A stretch of DNA of 10,060 nucleotides from Candidatus Kapaibacterium sp. (lineage in GTDB: Bacteria; Bacteroidota; Ignavibacteria; Kapaibacteriales; HRBIN21): contig JANWXA010000058.1 in assembly GCA_025055465.1 (NCBI GenBank), forward strand, positions 1 to 10,060, given 5' to 3'. Positions 7,081 through 10,060 of this stretch are shown here, piece after piece. The notes beneath the pieces are model-generated. The model saw nothing but the letters and a program-made list of their open reading frames with translations, searched no databases and was not told where the DNA came from. The position numbers and the translations under genes were made by a program. Each line of letters starts with the position of its first letter. The first letter of the stretch is position 1.

Positions 7081-8070
7081 CTATGGTGTGCGTAAGGCAA
7101 TGCCGGCAAGGAAAGTGGCAATGAACGTGGCAGCCAGGCGTGCCGTACGCTGGTCGAGGTCAAACCGCGGGTTGAGCTCAGCAATGTCCAGCAGTCGGAC
7201 AGTAGGCTGGGTACCTAAAAACTCAGCGGCCCAGAGGAACTCTTCTGGTGAGATGCCTACTGTTGCTGGGGCACTAACGCCTGGGGCAAATGCGGCTGGG
7301 ATAGCGTCCAGGTCGCAGGAGACGTAGACGGGCAATGTGCCGTTCTCAGAGATGGTGGCGAAGAGCTCGGGTAGGACGGTTTTCATACCCCGTAAGCTGA
7401 GCTCGGCAAGGGAACAGAGATGGGCTCCACGGCTTTGCAAGTACTCCCGATGGGCACGAGCCAAGGCAAATGGCTGGAGTCCGATATAGGCGAGCCGGTG
7501 AGCGGGGAAGTTCAGCTCTTCGAGCACCTGGCGGAATGCGGAGCCAGAGTGAGCCTGGCCGTTGAGGAGTGGGCGTACATCTGGGTGGGCATCAAAGACA
7601 AGGATGCCACAGGCGTGTTGCCGGGCTAATGCTGCAGCGTTCGGATAGGCAATGTCGTGTCCGCCCCCCAGCACTATGATCGTATGGATGGCGTGCTGCA
7701 GTAGCTCCGCAACGCAGCGTTCCTGTAAGGCGTGGATATCCTCCAACGTCCTGCCCGTTGTGTTTATGTCGCCGAGGTCTGCAAGGCGCAGGTGGTCCAG
7801 CCCACGTGCTGCCCCAAAGTCTGGGGTAAGACGGTAAAGTGCCTGGCGGATAGCATGTGGGGCCTCAGCGGCGCCAGGACGACCGCGGTTGCGCTGTACC
7901 CCGATGTCTTGCGGCACGCCGAGCAATATAGCGTCTAAGGGCATTGCTGGGACGTGCCCACGGTGTACCAGATCTCCCAGTCGAGGGTCGTCTGGCATGC
8001 CGCGGCTGTAGAATAGCTCGGCTCTTGGTGGATGAAGGTGCTGGCGTACGGTGTCCGATAGGAACACCAT
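7081..8070 (-). CDS. hutG: Formimidoylglutamase, arginase/agmatinase (ureohydrolase) family
   Basis: This is a cytoplasmic binuclear manganese hydrolase. Best guess is formimidoylglutamase, which splits N-formimidoyl-L-glutamate into glutamate and formamide in histidine degradation. With the start at 8070 (329 residues), all six metal ligands of the family are present: H138 in GGGHD, D160/H162/D164 in DAHPD, and D253/D255 in SCDLD. Two features favour HutG over arginase or agmatinase: GVQRNRGRPGAAEAP (57-71) near the N-terminus, and AIPAAFAPGVSAP (256-268) in place of a DPxxxP-type sequence. No other hut genes are visible here, so arginase-like alternatives remain open. The frame extends upstream to ATGs at 8091 and 8193. 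The last would leave almost no room before recJ, and 8070 has the better ribosome binding site. It is divergent from recJ and lies 72 bases upstream of the importer genes on the same strand. Confidence 0.75.
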   Translation of the reverse strand: MVFLSDTVRQHLHPPRAELFYSRGMPDDPRLGDLVHRGHVPAMPLDAILLGVPQDIGVQRNRGRPGAAEAPHAIRQALYRLTPDFGAARGLDHLRLADLGDINTTGRTLEDIHALQERCVAELLQHAIHTIIVLGGGHDIAYPNAAALARQHACGILVFDAHPDVRPLLNGQAHSGSAFRQVLEELNFPAHRLAYIGLQPFALARAHREYLQSRGAHLCSLAELSLRGMKTVLPELFATISENGTLPVYVSCDLDAIPAAFAPGVSAPATVGISPEEFLWAAEFLGTQPTVRLLDIAELNPRFDLDQRTARLAATFIATFLAGIALRTP

Positions 8071-8077
8071 AAAGGCG

Positions 8078-8083
8078 CCTTTC
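8078..8083 (-). promoter_or_regulatory. Ribosome binding site supporting the 8070 start of hutG
   Basis: The minus strand reads GAAAGG, then 7 bases, then the ATG at 8070. This is a normal Shine-Dalgarno spacing. The competing ATG at 8091 has only a G-rich GTGGGG about 4 bases away, so 8070 is preferred but not certain. Confidence 0.45.
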
Positions 8084-8109
8084 TGCGTCATTGAACCCCA
8101 CTGCGGGTG

Positions 8110-8117
8110 CAAAGATA
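8110..8117 (-). promoter_or_regulatory. Candidate Bacteroidota-type -7 promoter element for hutG
   Basis: On the minus strand the bases read TATCTTTG, an exact match to the TAnnTTTG -7 element known from Bacteroidota promoters. It sits about 40 bases upstream of the preferred hutG start, which is a reasonable place for a promoter. No TTTG or TTG box is seen at the expected -33 distance. The call depends on the organism belonging to that group. A chance match in roughly 150 bases on two strands is quite possible. Confidence 0.22.
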
Positions 8118-8130
8118 TGTGCTCGTAACG

Positions 8131-8147
8131 CTTTCCCTGAGGGGAAG
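8131..8147. other. Small inverted repeat in the hutG-recJ divergent region
   Basis: CTTTCCC and GGGGAAG pair as a 7-base stem (one G-T pair) around a TGA loop; an outer G-C pair forms if one base bulges. It lies inside the roughly 150-base gap between the divergent genes, upstream of both. It has no T-run on either side, so it is not a standard terminator. It could be an operator for either gene or may mean nothing. Confidence 0.3.
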
Positions 8148-8219
8148 GCACCAGAGCATGGCACCCAGGCGGGTAATTTCGCAGTTGGCACATGTCTCAC
8201 CGCTGCGTGGTCAAGAGTC

Positions 8220-9992
8220 GTGAAGTACCGGTGGATGTGGCGTGGACTGGCATCGGAGGCAGACATAGCTGCCCTGGCACAGGCCTGTGAGCTGCCACGC
8301 GGGATCGCAGCAGTCTTGGTAGCCCGGGATATTCGAACCCCCGAGGCGGCGCGTCAGTTTCTCAGCCCGGCGCTGGACCAGCTCCATTCTCCTTGGTTGT
8401 TGAGGGACATGGAGAAAGCTGTTGAACGGTTGGGGCGTGCGCGGGAGCGCGGCGAGATGGTCTGGATCCAGGGGGATTACGATGTCGACGGTGCCACTAG
8501 TACGGCACTACTGGTGGATTTCTTGCGCCGGTGGGGTGTCCCGGTCGGCTATTATGTCCCTGATCGTTTTCAAGAGGGATACGGACTTACACCGGACAGC
8601 GTGGAGCGTGCTCGTGAGGCAGGCGCAGCGCTGTTGCTGGCGGTGGACTGTGGGAGCAACGCTGTGGAGGCAGTTGCCCACGCTCGGGCCTGTGGTATAG
8701 ACACCATTGTTTGCGATCACCATGAGCTGACGGGGGAGGAGCCGGAGGCGATTGCACTGCTCAATCCGCGGATTTCGAAGAGCGGCTACCCGTTCCCGGC
8801 ATTGGCGGCATGCGGGGTTGTCTTCAAGCTTGTGTGGGCTCTTGCTGAGCGGTGGGGACAGCCCGAGCAAGCCTTTGAGTACACCGACTTGGTGGCGCTG
8901 GCAACAGTGGCGGACCTGGTCCCCATGATAGGGGAAAACCGTGTACTTACAGCACTGGGGTTGCAGCGTCTGCGCGAAGCTCCTCGTCCAGGTATTCGAG
9001 GATTATTGCAGTGTGTTGGAACTGAACCCGAGCGGGTTACTACGGCGGAGATTATCTTTACGCTGGCTCCCCGTATCAACGCTGCTGGGCGTCTGGGGGA
9101 TGCCCGCCGCGCCGTGGAGATGCTGCTACAGACGGACGAGGGCATGTCCTTCCGTATCGCGCAGGAACTGGAATGCGAGAATTTCCGGCGGCGCACTCTG
9201 GCGGAGCAGGTTTATGGGGAGGCTCTGCAGCAAGCCGAAGAGTTACTAATCCGCCGCAACAAGCGCTCTGTTGTGCTTTACAATCCAAATTGGCATCCGG
9301 GAGTTCTGGGGGCTGTCGCCACGCGAATTGCTGAGCGTTTCCAAGTTCCGGTTATTTTGCTCAGCCGGGTTGGGGGATTCATCAAGGGCTCGGCACGCAG
9401 TGGTGGTACCGTGGACCTGTTACAGCTCCTCGATGCCTGCGCGCCGCACACGTACGAGTACGGTGGGCATCCATTCGCAGCAGGTGTTGTGCTTCAGGAG
9501 GGCCAGGTGGAGGTTTTTCGGCAAGCTGTGGAAAGCTTTGCCAACCAGCGGGAGCTTCGTCCGGCTGAGAAGCCGGAGCTGCGAGTTGATGCCCTGGTGG
9601 ATTTTGCGGAAATTACTCCACGCTTTCTCCTGTTGCTGCGCCAGATGGCCCCTTTTGGCTACGCGAACTTTCGCCCAGTCTTCCTGGCGCGAGGTGTTCG
9701 CATTCAGCGCTGCCGCAACGATGGGGTCTGCCGCTTGGAACAGAACGGTGTCTGGATGCATGGGCAGCTGAGCGGGCTCTCACTACCCGAAGCCGTAATG
9801 GAGCGGCAGCGAGTTAGCCTGCTTTACACCATTGAAGAACAGGGTGGAACATCACGAACTGTGGGAATACCCATTGTGCGGGTCCACGACGTGTGTTCCG
9901 GAGATGAGTCGTCGTGCCTGAAGCAGCTACAGCCTGGTACTATGAGCACCTCTCTGGCACTGCCAGTCTTGCTGCACGGGAGCAGGCAGTAG
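8220..9992 (+). CDS. recJ: Single-stranded-DNA-specific exonuclease RecJ
   Basis: This is a cytoplasmic 5'-to-3' single-strand DNA exonuclease acting in recombinational and mismatch repair. With the start at 8220 (590 residues), the DHH phosphoesterase domain shows GDYDVDG (85-91), VDCG (142-145), CDHHE (165-169) and the DLVALATVADLVPM stretch (223-236), which together bind the metal ions. The linker includes LAPRINAAGRL (282-292). The DHHA1 domain has NWHPGVLG (357-364) and GGHPFAAG (415-422). An OB-like C-terminal domain follows, ending near VRVHDV. The frame is open further upstream to 8091, but the GTG at 8220 gives MKYRW followed by the usual family N-terminus and leaves room for a divergent promoter. 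The ATG at 8235 is an alternative; neither has a strong ribosome binding site. The last 32 or so residues (from 9894) look unlike the family and overlap the start of the next gene. Confidence 0.93.
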   Translation: MKYRWMWRGLASEADIAALAQACELPRGIAAVLVARDIRTPEAARQFLSPALDQLHSPWLLRDMEKAVERLGRARERGEMVWIQGDYDVDGATSTALLVDFLRRWGVPVGYYVPDRFQEGYGLTPDSVERAREAGAALLLAVDCGSNAVEAVAHARACGIDTIVCDHHELTGEEPEAIALLNPRISKSGYPFPALAACGVVFKLVWALAERWGQPEQAFEYTDLVALATVADLVPMIGENRVLTALGLQRLREAPRPGIRGLLQCVGTEPERVTTAEIIFTLAPRINAAGRLGDARRAVEMLLQTDEGMSFRIAQELECENFRRRTLAEQVYGEALQQAEELLIRRNKRSVVLYNPNWHPGVLGAVATRIAERFQVPVILLSRVGGFIKGSARSGGTVDLLQLLDACAPHTYEYGGHPFAAGVVLQEGQVEVFRQAVESFANQRELRPAEKPELRVDALVDFAEITPRFLLLLRQMAPFGYANFRPVFLARGVRIQRCRNDGVCRLEQNGVWMHGQLSGLSLPEAVMERQRVSLLYTIEEQGGTSRTVGIPIVRVHDVCSGDESSCLKQLQPGTMSTSLALPVLLHGSRQ

Positions 9993-10060
9993 CACTACAG
10001 CGGCTGGCGCGAGAGATTATCCGCGAAGCAGCCTCGCGGCACGGACTCCCTCCGCATATG
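9914..10060 (+). CDS. Unidentified protein, 5' part only (runs off the right edge)
   Basis: A frame different from recJ is open from a GTG at 9914 to the window edge, giving 49 codons. GGAG at 9900-9903 lies 10 bases before this GTG, a plausible ribosome binding site. The residues begin VPEAATAWYYEHLSG and continue as an alanine-, arginine- and glutamate-rich, probably helical segment ending in ASRHGLPPHM. The composition looks like real protein and the frame continues well past the recJ stop. The overlap with recJ is 79 bases. No other start codon of the usual kinds occurs in frame until the last three bases. I do not recognise the family. The long overlap suggests coupling to recJ, or possibly a frameshift in one of the two. 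Confidence 0.5.
   Translation, partial: MPEAATAWYYEHLSGTASLAAREQAVALQRLAREIIREAASRHGLPPHM

Noticed and set aside
8091..8119. A sigma-70-like pair on the plus strand: TTGAAC, 17 bases, GATATG
   Set aside because: The -35 matches 4 of 6 and the -10 only 3 of 6 consensus bases. It also sits about 100 bases before recJ, so it is not better than chance.
8071..8193. Upstream extension of hutG to the ATG at 8193
   Set aside because: The added residues look non-homologous and would leave about 26 bases for both divergent promoters. A good ribosome binding site supports 8070.
8091..8219. Upstream extension of recJ to the ATG at 8091
   Set aside because: The extra 43 residues have no RecJ resemblance and would fill the whole divergent control region. 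GTG at 8220 matches the family N-terminus.

Overview
This is an ordinary chromosomal window from a moderately GC-rich bacterium. Gene density is high and genes are tightly packed, often with overlapping stops and starts. The solute-binding protein carries a lipoprotein signal, and the importer belongs to the Yej type best known from Gram-negative bacteria. The RecJ protein reads, from memory, most like versions from the Bacteroidota/Chlorobiota/Ignavibacteria side of the tree. The lineage is therefore a tentative inference, not something the sequence proves. There is no sign of mobile elements, CRISPR arrays, tRNA or rRNA.

Layout from left to right. (1) Bases 3-539, plus strand: the 3' part of a CDP-alcohol phosphatidyltransferase, most likely PgsA, cut by the left edge. 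(2) Bases 536-7008, minus strand: a complete five-gene peptide importer, transcribed right to left as binding lipoprotein (YejA type), permease (YejB type), permease (YejE type), D-type ATPase and F-type ATPase. (3) Bases 7081-8070, minus strand: a ureohydrolase best called formimidoylglutamase (HutG). It lies 72 bases upstream of the importer with no visible terminator between, so it may head a six-gene transcript. (4) Bases 8071-8219: the only clear divergent control region. (5) Bases 8220-9992, plus strand: single-strand exonuclease RecJ. (6) From 9914 to the right edge, plus strand: the start of an unidentified gene that overlaps the recJ 3' end in another frame.

How the genes work together: the lipoprotein would capture peptides or peptide-like compounds outside the cytoplasmic membrane. 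The two permeases would form the channel and the two ATPases would power it. HutG, which releases glutamate from formimidoylglutamate, would fit as a catabolic partner for imported peptide nitrogen, but that link rests on position only. PgsA (phospholipid synthesis) and RecJ (DNA repair) are housekeeping genes unrelated to the importer.

Nothing here amounts to a clearly new system. The points most worth a second look are a 60-70 residue insertion in the YejB external loop, an extra cysteine in the D-type ATPase tail, lipid anchoring of the YejA-type protein, the out-of-frame recJ overlap, and the hutG-importer linkage.
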